A stretch of 64,000 bases of DNA from Geomonas azotofigens (GTDB taxonomy: Bacteria > Desulfobacterota > Desulfuromonadia > Geobacterales > Geobacteraceae): positions 62,001 through 126,000 of the forward strand of contig NZ_JAHLME010000008.1 in NCBI RefSeq assembly GCF_018919395.1, read 5' to 3'. Shown piece by piece: positions 32,887 to 41,909 of this stretch. The notes under the pieces are model-generated. The model ran no database searches, was not told the DNA's origin, and saw only the letters and a list, made by a program, of their open reading frames with translations. A program made the position numbers and the translations under genes. The stretch's first letter is position 1. Each line of letters starts with the position of its first letter.

Positions 32887-35800
32887 TTAGCGCCCGATGA
32901 TCACTTCGCCCGTGTCGGTGATCAGGCGCGCCGGAAGCTCGAAGACTCGCTTGAAGATATTGAAGACCCCCTTGGCGAGCGATTTGACCGGCACCGCCGT
33001 CACCTGCGGATCCTCGATACGCCCCTTCGCCTCGAAATACGTGGTGATCAGGGACTTGTCCTTCCCGGTCAGGATCCACCCGAAGATGGGAATCTTGCTC
33101 ACCACCTTGTCCACCGTCTGCAGCGGCTGCACCCCCACGTTAAGGTCGATCTCGTCCTTGACGAAGTCCATTTTACCCACCGCCGAGATGTTCATGGCGT
33201 TGCTGTCCACGAACAGGTTCTGGGTCGAGGCGACGCCGTTATTGAAGGCGATGTCCCCGGTGATCTTGTTGAAGGGCATGCCTCCGGACACCATGTCGGG
33301 AAGCTCGCCCTTGAAGAGCTGCGAAACGTTGAGGATCGAGAAGATCTTGGAGAGGGTGGAGAATTTCCTGATGCTGCCGCGCTCGATCCTGAGCTTCACG
33401 TTCCCCTGGATGCTCTTCTTGAAGTCGGTCGCGGTCTCTCCGCGCACGGCCAAGTCCCCCTGCAGGGACATCGCGCCGGTGATCTCCTGCCTCTTCACCC
33501 CCAGCGAATGCAACAGCGCGGCCGCCGACACCTTCTGCGCGGTCACCGAGAGGGTGTGACGCGCCGGCGCGGTGAGGTCGCTGCGCAACCTGCCGGTCAC
33601 TTCCCCCTCGAAGGAGTTGAACTCGAAGGGGAGCAGTTGCAGCACGCGGTTCTCGTAGAATAGGGTGGTCTTTAGGTGCTGGAACGGGAAATCCTTCAGC
33701 TTTCCTTCAGTTGCTGTCACGTGAGCGTGCAATGTGAGCTGCCCGTCCCCCCCCGTCCCGCCGAACAGCGGCATTATGTCGTCAGGGTTCAGGTAAGGGG
33801 AGCCTACCACCAGTTCCGCCTGCGTGTGCTTCTGCTGCAGGTCCTTGACGCTCCCCTTCACCTGGAAGGAACTCTTGCCGAGCGAGCCGGAAAGCGAGGC
33901 GATCTGCAGGTTGTCCTTCTGGTAGCTGATGCTCCCCTGGACCCGCTCCACCCGTACCGGCGCACCGCCGGTCGGGAAGCCAATGTCCGCCGGGTCGACC
34001 GAGGGGGAGGTGAAGTTTAGCTGCCAGTTCGGGTTCTGCAGCCCGGTCACCACCCCACGCCCGTTGATGCTGGTGCTGCCAAGACGGGCCTGCAGTTGCG
34101 AGGTCTCGAAGGTCTCGCCGTTCACCTTCACCGTGCCGTTCACCCCGGTCAACGGCTTGATCTTCTCCCCGGGCTTCAGTGTGACGCCGGCGAGCCCGAC
34201 GTTGCCGCTCCAGGTGAGCCGGTCCATGTCGGGACCGGCGGCGTGCAGTTGGAGCTGGACCATGCCGGTGGGGTGGTACTTCTTCACCATGGGAACCAGC
34301 TGGCCCACTTCCGTGCTCTGGAACTGGTTGGTCCGGATGTCGAAGCTGACCGGGCCGTCGTACCTGCTCACCGCGGTGGCGGAGAGTGAGGCGGGGGGGA
34401 GCTGGTAGCGCAGCGAGGTGATCCGGAACTGATCCTTGTCGAAATCCATGCTGAAGGAGACGCTGTTGGTGCGCCCCGCCGGCTTGGCGACCAAGTCCTT
34501 GAACGCGTAGGTCGCCGTGGCGAGGTCGCTGTCGCCGGAGAGCCGGTAGAGGTCGGTGCCTCCCTCGCCCTTGAGGTTGAGGATCGCGTTGGTGGTAAAG
34601 GAGCTGATCCCCTTGCCCAGAAGCCAGACCACCTCGGGCTGCCTGGGCTGCACCTTGGCGGTGAAGGGGTACTGCGAGGGATGGTCGAGGGGGTAGTCGG
34701 TGATGCGCCCCTCCAGGGTCAGCGGTGAGGTGCCGAACCTGCCGGTCATCCCCTTGAGGATGAAGTCCTTGCCGGAAAGCTCGAGCTGCCCCTTGACGCC
34801 GGTGAAGATGGGGATGCCGGAGCCGTAGTTGACCACGCCGTCCTCGACGTGCGCCTTGATGTAGAGCACGTTGTAGTTCTGCCCGCGCTCCATGTGCAGG
34901 ATCTGGCTTACCCTGCCGTCCAGGCGTCCCTGGTCCAGGCGGTAGACGCCGCCGGTGATCTTCTGCTCGATGAAATGCGCGGTGCCGTCGACGATGATGC
35001 CGTAGGGGATGTACTGCCGGTAGTCGCGCAGGTTGAAGCTGTTGCTGCTGGCATTGGCGGTGATGCGCAGGTCGCCTGAGTGCAGGTCGGAGAGCTTCAC
35101 CTTGCCGCTCACCTTGAAGCCGTCCAGGTCGGCCTTGACGTGGTCGATGTCGAGGTCGCGCTGGGTGAGCTCGAGGGAGCAGGAGCCTTTGAAGGACTTC
35201 GGCGTGAGCCTGGCGTGGAACACCTGCGGGTAATCGAGGTTCATCCCCGTGAAGCGGAACTCGGTCTTCCCCTTGAACGCGTCCAGGTGCCCCTTCAAGT
35301 TGGCTTCCAGCTCCAGTTTTCCGGAGAGGGCGCGGAAAGGGACGAAACGGCTGTAGTAGGGCCAGAAATGGCCGACATCAACCGGGCCGGTCTTGATCTT
35401 GCCGTGCACCGGCATGGAGGTGAACGGGACCCCGGCCGCGGGGATTCCCGCCACCCCGGAGAGCTGGATGGGGACCTTGGTCTTGCCCGAGGCGAGCTGG
35501 CCGTTGAGCCTGAAGTCGCAATCCCTGCCGCGGGTGATCCGGCCCAGGAAGAGGTCGGTGTCGGAGAGCTCGGTGACCACCGGCTGGTCGGAGAAGGCGT
35601 AGTCGGTGAATCGGATCTGGGCCTTCTTGAGCTCGACGCCGTGGATCCCGGGCGCCTCGCCGCCGCTGGGGGTGAGCAGGTCGGAGATGTTGAATATCCC
35701 CTGGCGGTCGCGCCACAGCCTCAGGGTCGGGCGCTCCAGCTCGATCCGGGAGAGCACCACTTCGCGACGCAACAGGGGGAGAATGGCGATCCTCACCGTG

Positions 35801-36069
35801 AGCCGGTCGGCGCTGGCGAAGTCGGTGGAGCCGTCCTTCTCCTTGATGGTGACGCCGGTGAAGGTGAAGGCGGGGGTGAGCCGCATGGTGAAGGCGCCGG
35901 TCTGGTATTGCAGGTCCCGTTTCAGGGAACTTTTCACCTGGGCCAGGATCTCGGCCTTGTAGGTGTCCAGGTCGATCAGGCGGGGGATGAGGCTCGCCGC
36001 GAGGACGACGACGGTCAGTATGGTGGCCACAAGCGGCAACAGCCAGGCACGGATTTTTTTAAGCGGCAT
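32887..36069 (-). CDS. AsmA-family inner-membrane-anchored protein, 1060 aa
   Basis: Very large protein with one N-terminal membrane helix (about residues 8-27) and a long periplasmic beta-rich body. AsmA, TamB, YhdP and relatives have this design and are thought to form grooves that move phospholipids between membranes. The N-terminal AsmA region (RDLQYQTGAFTMRLTPAFTFTGVTIKE) and the C-terminal AsmA_2-like region (GSIRKFSTLSKIFSILNVSQLF) are recognisable. The latter is characteristic of the YhdP/AsmA C-terminus. Its neighbours are an envelope kinase and lpxC. Lipid transport is inferred from the family. Confidence 0.88.
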   Translation of the reverse strand: MPLKKIRAWLLPLVATILTVVVLAASLIPRLIDLDTYKAEILAQVKSSLKRDLQYQTGAFTMRLTPAFTFTGVTIKEKDGSTDFASADRLTVRIAILPLLRREVVLSRIELERPTLRLWRDRQGIFNISDLLTPSGGEAPGIHGVELKKAQIRFTDYAFSDQPVVTELSDTDLFLGRITRGRDCDFRLNGQLASGKTKVPIQLSGVAGIPAAGVPFTSMPVHGKIKTGPVDVGHFWPYYSRFVPFRALSGKLELEANLKGHLDAFKGKTEFRFTGMNLDYPQVFHARLTPKSFKGSCSLELTQRDLDIDHVKADLDGFKVSGKVKLSDLHSGDLRITANASSNSFNLRDYRQYIPYGIIVDGTAHFIEQKITGGVYRLDQGRLDGRVSQILHMERGQNYNVLYIKAHVEDGVVNYGSGIPIFTGVKGQLELSGKDFILKGMTGRFGTSPLTLEGRITDYPLDHPSQYPFTAKVQPRQPEVVWLLGKGISSFTTNAILNLKGEGGTDLYRLSGDSDLATATYAFKDLVAKPAGRTNSVSFSMDFDKDQFRITSLRYQLPPASLSATAVSRYDGPVSFDIRTNQFQSTEVGQLVPMVKKYHPTGMVQLQLHAAGPDMDRLTWSGNVGLAGVTLKPGEKIKPLTGVNGTVKVNGETFETSQLQARLGSTSINGRGVVTGLQNPNWQLNFTSPSVDPADIGFPTGGAPVRVERVQGSISYQKDNLQIASLSGSLGKSSFQVKGSVKDLQQKHTQAELVVGSPYLNPDDIMPLFGGTGGDGQLTLHAHVTATEGKLKDFPFQHLKTTLFYENRVLQLLPFEFNSFEGEVTGRLRSDLTAPARHTLSVTAQKVSAAALLHSLGVKRQEITGAMSLQGDLAVRGETATDFKKSIQGNVKLRIERGSIRKFSTLSKIFSILNVSQLFKGELPDMVSGGMPFNKITGDIAFNNGVASTQNLFVDSNAMNISAVGKMDFVKDEIDLNVGVQPLQTVDKVVSKIPIFGWILTGKDKSLITTYFEAKGRIEDPQVTAVPVKSLAKGVFNIFKRVFELPARLITDTGEVIIGR

Positions 36070-36247
36070 AGCGGGATCTCTGGGGCTTCCGGGGCAGTCA
36101 TCCGACCCATGCCCCTCATTCGTTATCTAGCTTCGAAACCGATTCGTCTCGTCTCTTGTATGAAATGCCCCCTCACGGCTTCGCGGACCGAAGCGCTACG
36201 GCGCGCAGGCCCGTCAAGGGGAGGGGGGGAGTCTGCTCGGCCGCGGT

Positions 36248-38512
36248 TCAGGCGTCGGCGGGAAGCTCGATGATGAAGCGGCTCCCCTTGGGGTGGTTCT
36301 CCTTGGCGCGGATGAAGCCGTGATGGTCGGAGATGATGGTATTGACGATGGCGAGGCCGAGGCCGGTGCCACTCTTCTTCCTGGAGAAGTACGGCTCGAA
36401 GAGCCGGGGGCGGTCCTCCGCGGCGATGCCGTGGCCGGTGTCGGAGACGGTGAAGGTGGCCATCTTGAGGGTGCTGTCGTAGCGGGTGGCGAGCTCGATC
36501 TCTCCCTCCCCCTCGATGGCGGCCACCGCGTTGTCGAGGAGGTTGATCACCACGCGCTTGATCTGGTCCCGGTCCAGCATGATGGGGGGCATCCGCTCGT
36601 CCTCGTTGAGCGTGAAGCGGATGTGGCGGTGCGCCTCCACGTAGAGGGTGAGCGCCTCCTTGAGGATGTCGTTCAGGTCGTTGGGCTTGGGAACCGACGC
36701 CGGCATCCGGGCGAAGTTGGAGAACTCGTTCACCAGCCCCTTCAGCTCGTCCACCGACTTGATGATCATGGCGGTGCACTGGTCGAAGACCTCTTCCTCC
36801 CCCTCGAAGCGGGAGAGGTAGCGCTTTCTCAGCCGCTGCGCGGAGAGCTGGATCGGGGTGAGCGGGTTCTTGATCTCGTGGGCGATCCTTCTGGCCACCT
36901 CGCGCCAGGCCGCCATCCGCTGCGCCTTGATCAGCGAGGTGAGGTCGTCCAGCACCACCACCATCCCCATGAAGGCGTCGTTCTCGTCCTTCAAGACGGT
37001 CAGGTTGGTGAGCAGGGTCAGCTCGCCGTCGCGCATCGGGATGGTCACCTGGCGCACGATGGCGTCGTGCTTGTCGAGCACCATGTCGCGCAAAAGCCCC
37101 TTGACGATGTCCAGGTGCTCGACCTGCAGCACCTCGCGGAAGTTCTTCCCGGTCACCTTCTCGCTGTTGATCAAGAGGAGCTTCTCGGCCGATTTGTTCA
37201 CCGTGGTGAGCAGGCCGTTCTTGTCCACCGAGATGATGCCGGCGGTGACGTTGGCGAGCACCGCCTCCATGTAACGGCGTCGCTGGTCCAGCTCCATGTT
37301 GCTCTTCTGCAGTTCCTCGTTGGTGTGCTGCAGGGCGAGCTGGTTCTCGCGCAGGTCCTCGGTCATCCGGTTGAAGGAGGCGATCAGCATGCCGATCTCG
37401 TCGCCCCCCCCCTCGCCCAGGTGCACGTCCAGGTTCCCCTCGGCCACCTGGCGGGTCGCCTCGGCCAGCTCCTGGATCGGGATGGTGAGGCTGCGGGCCA
37501 GGTAGACCCCGAACCAGACCGCGAGGAACACGATCACCATGGTGATCAGGAACAGGGTCAGGATGTAGCCGGTGGCGATGGGGTGCTTCAGGATCTTCAA
37601 TTGGCGGAACTCGTGGTAGGAGGCCGAGATCTCGCGCATCTTCGAGACCAGGGAATAGGGGACGTAGTAGTTGACCACGATGACCCCGACCACGTCGTTG
37701 TCGTTGAAATTGCTCCGGATCGGGACGATGCCGCGGATCAGGTCGGCCTTGCCGATGGCGTTGACCCGGGTCAGCTTCTGCCCGGCGAGCCCCACGTTGA
37801 TGTCCTCGGAGGAGGGGTTGGTGAACTCGCCCAGGGGGAGCTTCGGGTTGCCGGCGCGGAAGAGTTCCTCGCGCTGGGCGGAGAAGACCTCGACCACCCC
37901 CAGGTTGTACTCCTTCTGCTTCTGGCGCACCAGGGCCTTCAATTGGGGGAGGTTCTCCTCGTTGAGGAGCTTTCTCTCCTTGATGGCGTCGCTGATCTGC
38001 TCGCCGTAGTAGAGCGCGTTGGTGGCCGAGGTCTTGTAGTAGACCTGCGCCACCTCCATCGACTCGTTCAGGGAGGTTTCCACCTGCTTGTTGAACCAGT
38101 TCTGGATGCTGTTGGTGATGAAGCCGGCGGAAACGAAGAAAAGGAGCATGGTCGGCACCAGGGACAGGGTGACGAAGGCGAGCACCAGCTTGGTGCGCAG
38201 CTTGGCGCCCGGGGTGTTCTTGCGCCGCTCCAGGAAGAGCTTGGTGATGTTCCTGAACACCAGGTAGACCAGGAGGATGATGAGCAGGATGATGACGTTG
38301 ATGATGCCGAAGATGATGATGTTGCTCCCCATCGGCACCTCGGAGGAGAGGCGCGACAGGTGGATCTCGAGGTAGGTGAGGAGCACGATCATGAACAGCG
38401 ACACGCAGACGATGATCGCCTCGCGCTTGCGCTTTCTGATCTCTCCGGCGGGCAGTTCGCCCCCCTGGATGTGCGGGGGGAGCCCTTCTTTTTGGTCGGA
38501 CATCGGCATCAC
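36248..38512 (-). CDS. NtrY-like membrane sensor histidine kinase
   Basis: A 754-residue sensor with several N-terminal membrane helices (about 29-50, 60-85, 103-125), a periplasmic sensing region, another helix at about 310-335, HAMP (about 335-390), PAS (about 410-510), HisKA with the phospho-histidine in RRIAHEIKNPLTP, and a HATPase domain with NLLDNAVAAI, DTGHGIA and GTGLGLAI. The order matches NtrY. Normally an NtrX regulator follows, but none is here. The start could also be ATG 38503 (MSDQKEG). It lies between lpxC and the AsmA gene. Confidence 0.92.
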   Translation of the reverse strand: MMPMSDQKEGLPPHIQGGELPAGEIRKRKREAIIVCVSLFMIVLLTYLEIHLSRLSSEVPMGSNIIIFGIINVIILLIILLVYLVFRNITKLFLERRKNTPGAKLRTKLVLAFVTLSLVPTMLLFFVSAGFITNSIQNWFNKQVETSLNESMEVAQVYYKTSATNALYYGEQISDAIKERKLLNEENLPQLKALVRQKQKEYNLGVVEVFSAQREELFRAGNPKLPLGEFTNPSSEDINVGLAGQKLTRVNAIGKADLIRGIVPIRSNFNDNDVVGVIVVNYYVPYSLVSKMREISASYHEFRQLKILKHPIATGYILTLFLITMVIVFLAVWFGVYLARSLTIPIQELAEATRQVAEGNLDVHLGEGGGDEIGMLIASFNRMTEDLRENQLALQHTNEELQKSNMELDQRRRYMEAVLANVTAGIISVDKNGLLTTVNKSAEKLLLINSEKVTGKNFREVLQVEHLDIVKGLLRDMVLDKHDAIVRQVTIPMRDGELTLLTNLTVLKDENDAFMGMVVVLDDLTSLIKAQRMAAWREVARRIAHEIKNPLTPIQLSAQRLRKRYLSRFEGEEEVFDQCTAMIIKSVDELKGLVNEFSNFARMPASVPKPNDLNDILKEALTLYVEAHRHIRFTLNEDERMPPIMLDRDQIKRVVINLLDNAVAAIEGEGEIELATRYDSTLKMATFTVSDTGHGIAAEDRPRLFEPYFSRKKSGTGLGLAIVNTIISDHHGFIRAKENHPKGSRFIIELPADA

Positions 38513-38570
38513 GCCACTCTATACGAACGGATGAGCAGTTTCAAGCACTTCCATGCTGCGGGGGGACGAA

Positions 38571-38600
38571 AAAAAGCAGTCCCGCGAAGGGACTGCTTTG
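38571..38600 (-). terminator. Terminator of lpxC
   Basis: AAAGCAGTCCC (38599-38589 read on the minus strand) pairs with GGGACTGCTTT (38583-38573), followed by T on the minus strand. Confidence 0.88.
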
Positions 38601-38638
38601 GATTTTTCTTGACCGCAACCGTAATTTCGACCTGCCTG

Positions 38639-39556
38639 TTAAGCCTCCAGCCAGGCCAGCTCCGGCAGGGCAATGTTGAAGGGGGCGTTGAATGCCTGCG
38701 GGGTGAACTCGATCAGGGTGTAGCAGTCGGGGCGCTTCAAGAGCTCCATGACCAGCTTGTGGTTTAGGTCGTGGCCGGACTTGGTGGCCTTGACGTGCCC
38801 GATCAGGCGGTGCCCGGCGAGGGAGAGGTCGCCCACCGAGTCGAGGATCTTGTGACGTACGAACTCGTCCTGGAACCGGAGCCCTTCCGGGTTCATGACC
38901 CCGTTGTCCCCGATGACCACCGCGTTGTCCAGGGAGCCACCGAGGGCCAGGCCGTGAGCTTTCATCATGTCGACCTCTGCCAGGAAGCCGAAGGTGCGGG
39001 CGGCGGCGTACTCGTCGGTGAAGCTGGACTGGCTGAATTCGAAGGAGCGGAACTGGCTCTTCACCGCCGGGTGCGCGAACTGCATGTCGAAGGAGATCTT
39101 GTAGTGGCGCGACGGGATGATGGAGGCCTTCTTGTCCCCCTCGGTCACGGAGACCGGCTTCTTGATCACCAGGTACTTGCGCGGCTTCTTGGACTCCTTG
39201 ATGCCCGCCTTGACGATGGCGGCCACGAAGGGGGCGGCGCTGCCGTCCATGATCGGGACTTCCGGGCCGTTGATGTCGACGTGCGCGTTATCGACGCCGC
39301 AGCCGTACAGGGCCGCCATGAGATGTTCTATGGTGGAGACGCTCGCATCGCCGCGACCGATGGTGGTGGAGAGCCTGGTGTTGACCACGTTTTGCGCGTG
39401 CGCTTCGATGGAGACAGCCGGGGTGAGGTCAACCCTGTGGAAGACGACGCCGGTGCCGGGCTCCGCCGGACGCAGCGTGATGGTGATCGTCTTGCCGGTG
39501 TGCAGGCCGATGCCGCTGAAGGTTACCTTGTTGCCCAATGTCTGCTGGAATATCAT
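38639..39556 (-). CDS. lpxC: UDP-3-O-acyl-N-acetylglucosamine deacetylase
   Basis: Zinc enzyme for the committed step of lipid A synthesis. The zinc site and general motifs are intact: STIEHLMAAL (His77 region), EVPIMDGSAAPFV, and KILDSVGDLSLAGHRLIGHVKATKSGHDLNH near the C-terminus. Length is 305 residues, as usual. AGGAGC precedes the ATG. It has its own terminator. Upstream lies a palindrome at 39569. It fits with the LPS export genes at the left of the window. Confidence 0.97.
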   Translation of the reverse strand: MIFQQTLGNKVTFSGIGLHTGKTITITLRPAEPGTGVVFHRVDLTPAVSIEAHAQNVVNTRLSTTIGRGDASVSTIEHLMAALYGCGVDNAHVDINGPEVPIMDGSAAPFVAAIVKAGIKESKKPRKYLVIKKPVSVTEGDKKASIIPSRHYKISFDMQFAHPAVKSQFRSFEFSQSSFTDEYAAARTFGFLAEVDMMKAHGLALGGSLDNAVVIGDNGVMNPEGLRFQDEFVRHKILDSVGDLSLAGHRLIGHVKATKSGHDLNHKLVMELLKRPDCYTLIEFTPQAFNAPFNIALPELAWLEA

Positions 39557-39568
39557 CTGCTTGCTCCT

Positions 39569-39590
39569 GATAGTCAGTATGCTTACTATC
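39569..39590. promoter_or_regulatory. Palindrome just upstream of lpxC
   Basis: GATAGT (39569-39574) and ACTATC (39585-39590) form the outer arms of a 22-base imperfect palindrome directly 5' of the ribosome site. It may be an operator or an RNA hairpin limiting translation. Confidence 0.4.
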
Positions 39591-39748
39591 TAGCAAATAG
39601 TGAGCCAAAACGGGCGCCTTGCTTCTCATTGGAAAAAAGCACGCAGCTTCGGCACTGTAGACGGTGTCGCGCGGGGAGGGGGAGCCTGCGGGAGGTGTGG
39701 CAAAAATGCGGCTGTGGTGCCTGTGCAACGGCGAGTGTGGCTTTTTTG

Positions 39749-41434
39749 CTACAGTCTGCCGGAGCGGAGGATGGCCACCATCCACCAGACGCCGACTATG
39801 CCGGCGCAGCTGTAGCCGAAAAAGGCGAAGGCGGGAAAGCCGAACAGCATGGGGCCGCGGTTGCCCTGCATGGCGATGGAGGAGCCGATCAACAGGGCGG
39901 CGATGATCAGGGAGAGGCAGAGCCGGTTGGCGGAGCGGTCCAGTTCCTTGGAGAAGCGATCCAGGCCGCGGTGTTCAAGGTCGATGCGGAACTTGTTGCG
40001 GTTGATCTTGTTCAGGATCTCCCGGATGTCGCGCGGCAGGTTGCGCGCCAGGGTGAGGTAGCCTTCCAGGCCCTGTTCGACCTCGTGGAACAGGCGGCCG
40101 GGGGAGTGCTGCTGGCGGAACTCCCGCTCCAGGAAGGGGCGCAGGTGGCCGACCATGTCGAACTCGGGGTCGAGCTTTCGACCCATCCCCTCCACCACCA
40201 CCAGCACCTTCACCAGCATGGTCAGGTCCGGGTGCACCTTGATGCGGTGGGTGGAGACCAGGTCGATGAACTCCAGGAGCATGCGCCCCACCTCGATCTC
40301 CTTGAGCGGGATCTCCAAGTAGCTGTCCATGAACTCGGCGAGCCCCTTCTTCAGGGCCGGCATATTCACCGTTTCGCCGGTGTCGCCCGCCTCGACGATG
40401 ATCTGCGCGAGCCCCTCCACGTCGCGGTTGATCACCGCGACCAGGACGTCGGTCAGGTAGCGTTTCACCGCCGGGTCGAGCCTCCCCACCATGCCGAAGT
40501 CGAGCAGGCAGATCACGTTGTCCTTGAAGATCAGCACGTTGCCCGGGTGGGGGTCGCCGTGGAAGAAACCGTGCTCCAGCACCATTTTCAAAAAGGTCCT
40601 GGCCCCGCGCCGGGCGATCTCGCGCCGGTCCAGCCCCGCCGCCTCGATGGCGCAGATGTCGCTCACCTTGATCCCCTCGACGTACTCGGTGGTGAGCACC
40701 CCCTTGGCGGTCGCCTCCCAGTAGACCTGCGGGAAGTAGAGGTGCGGGTCCCCCTTGAAGTTGTCGCGGATCTTCTCGATGGCGTGCCCCTCGCGGGTCA
40801 GGTCCATCTCGCGCCGGATGGTGTAGGAGAACTCGCGCACCACCCCGACCGGATCGTAGATGTCGCTGCGCGCCATGTGGCGCTCCAAAAGGAGCGCCAC
40901 CCCCATGAGGATGTCGATGTCGGTCTCCACAGCCTCGACCACACCCGGGCGGCGCACCTTCACCACCACGTCCTCGCCGGTGATGAGCCGGGCGCGGTGC
41001 ACCTGCGCGATGGAGGCCCCCGCGATCGCCTCCGGCTCCACGTACAGGAAGCGCTGCCCCAGGGGCACCCCCAGCTCGTGCTCGATCTGGGTCTTGATCT
41101 CCTCGAAGGGGAGGCAGGGGATCTTGTCCTGCAGGTGGGCCAGCTCCTGGACGAAGGAGGCGGGGATGATGTCGGCGCGGGTGGAGAGGAGTTGCCCCAG
41201 CTTGATGAAGGTGGTGCCGAGCTCCTCCAGGGCGAGGCGCAGGCGCTCCGGCGGCGTCAGGTGCTCGGCCTTCGGGCTTCGGGGCCTGAAGACACGGCGC
41301 GAGAAGTCGACCACCTGCCCGAAATTCAGGTACTCCAGGAGGTGCCCGAGCCCGTAGCCGCCGAGCACCGTGATGATCTGGCGGTAGCGCCGGATGCTCC
41401 TGACGTTGCGGTTTATATTTACTATCCTAAACAC
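39749..41434 (-). CDS. UbiB/ABC1-family atypical kinase
   Basis: Protein-kinase-like ATPase of the UbiB/ADCK family. The signature motifs are present: FIKLGQLLSTR (KxGQ), AGASIAQVHRA (Ala-rich loop replacing the glycine loop), HGFFHGDPHPGNVL and LLDFGMVG. Two C-terminal membrane helices lie at about residues 505-525 and 530-552. Length is 561 residues. In other bacteria it supports quinone synthesis. Here menaquinone is the likely quinone, so the role may be in membrane lipid or quinone handling. It overlaps the upstream phasin-like gene by 13 bases. Confidence 0.92.
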   Translation of the reverse strand: MFRIVNINRNVRSIRRYRQIITVLGGYGLGHLLEYLNFGQVVDFSRRVFRPRSPKAEHLTPPERLRLALEELGTTFIKLGQLLSTRADIIPASFVQELAHLQDKIPCLPFEEIKTQIEHELGVPLGQRFLYVEPEAIAGASIAQVHRARLITGEDVVVKVRRPGVVEAVETDIDILMGVALLLERHMARSDIYDPVGVVREFSYTIRREMDLTREGHAIEKIRDNFKGDPHLYFPQVYWEATAKGVLTTEYVEGIKVSDICAIEAAGLDRREIARRGARTFLKMVLEHGFFHGDPHPGNVLIFKDNVICLLDFGMVGRLDPAVKRYLTDVLVAVINRDVEGLAQIIVEAGDTGETVNMPALKKGLAEFMDSYLEIPLKEIEVGRMLLEFIDLVSTHRIKVHPDLTMLVKVLVVVEGMGRKLDPEFDMVGHLRPFLEREFRQQHSPGRLFHEVEQGLEGYLTLARNLPRDIREILNKINRNKFRIDLEHRGLDRFSKELDRSANRLCLSLIIAALLIGSSIAMQGNRGPMLFGFPAFAFFGYSCAGIVGVWWMVAILRSGRL

Positions 41435-41754
41435 TCATCCTCCGGCTGAGAGGTGACGCTTTCGGCGGCGAGCGCCTCCAGTGCCCTCACGCGCCGCTCC
41501 AGTCTCTCGAAGTCCTCGCGCGACACCATGCCCATCCGGTCCAGCGCCTTCTTCACCTCGGCCTCGGCCACTTCGGCGGTCTTTTGCTGCCCGGTGCGCG
41601 CCATCTCCTGGATGCGGTCCAGGAAGGCCCGCCCTTCCTCCTCGCTGATCTTGTAGCGGGACTTCATCTCCTGGATCAGCTCCTCGCCTTTTTTCTGGGT
41701 GATCGCCGCCGCGCCGAGCGCCGTGAGTACAGCCTTCTCGAACAGTTCGAACAT
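41422..41754 (-). CDS. Phasin-family/coiled-coil protein
   Basis: A 110-residue, mostly helical protein with a hydrophobic N-terminal helix (LFEKAVLTALGAAAIT) and a long charged coiled coil. It ends SREDFERLERRVRALEALAAE, the pattern of the phasin-like poly(3-hydroxyalkanoate) granule-associated family. A TATAAT on the minus strand at 41798-41793 lies upstream. Coupling with the UbiB kinase is by a 13-base overlap. A role at lipid or granule surfaces is possible, but nothing here shows polyhydroxyalkanoate genes. Confidence 0.75.
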   Translation of the reverse strand: MFELFEKAVLTALGAAAITQKKGEELIQEMKSRYKISEEEGRAFLDRIQEMARTGQQKTAEVAEAEVKKALDRMGMVSREDFERLERRVRALEALAAESVTSQPEDECLG

Positions 41755-41849
41755 GGTGTCCCTCCTTCTCCAATCGGTAGTGGCACGCCTCCATTATAGG
41801 CGCCATTTAATGATATCGGCGAGGCGTCCGTTGTCAAACTCGCACCTCC

Positions 41850-41878
41850 TTGACATCACTATGTTTCTCGCCGATAAT
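41850..41878 (+). promoter_or_regulatory. Promoter for the GspE/PilB-like gene
   Basis: TTGACA (41850-41855) and GATAAT (41873-41878) have a 17-base spacer, 31 bases before the ATG. Confidence 0.7.
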
Positions 41879-41909
41879 CGCATACTTGTTCACATTAAAG
41901 GGTCACGCC

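Noticed and set aside
36293-38767. 824-codon plus-strand frame opposite the NtrY-like kinase
   Set aside because: Antisense shadow with D/V/H/L-rich repetitive composition. The kinase motifs are unambiguous.
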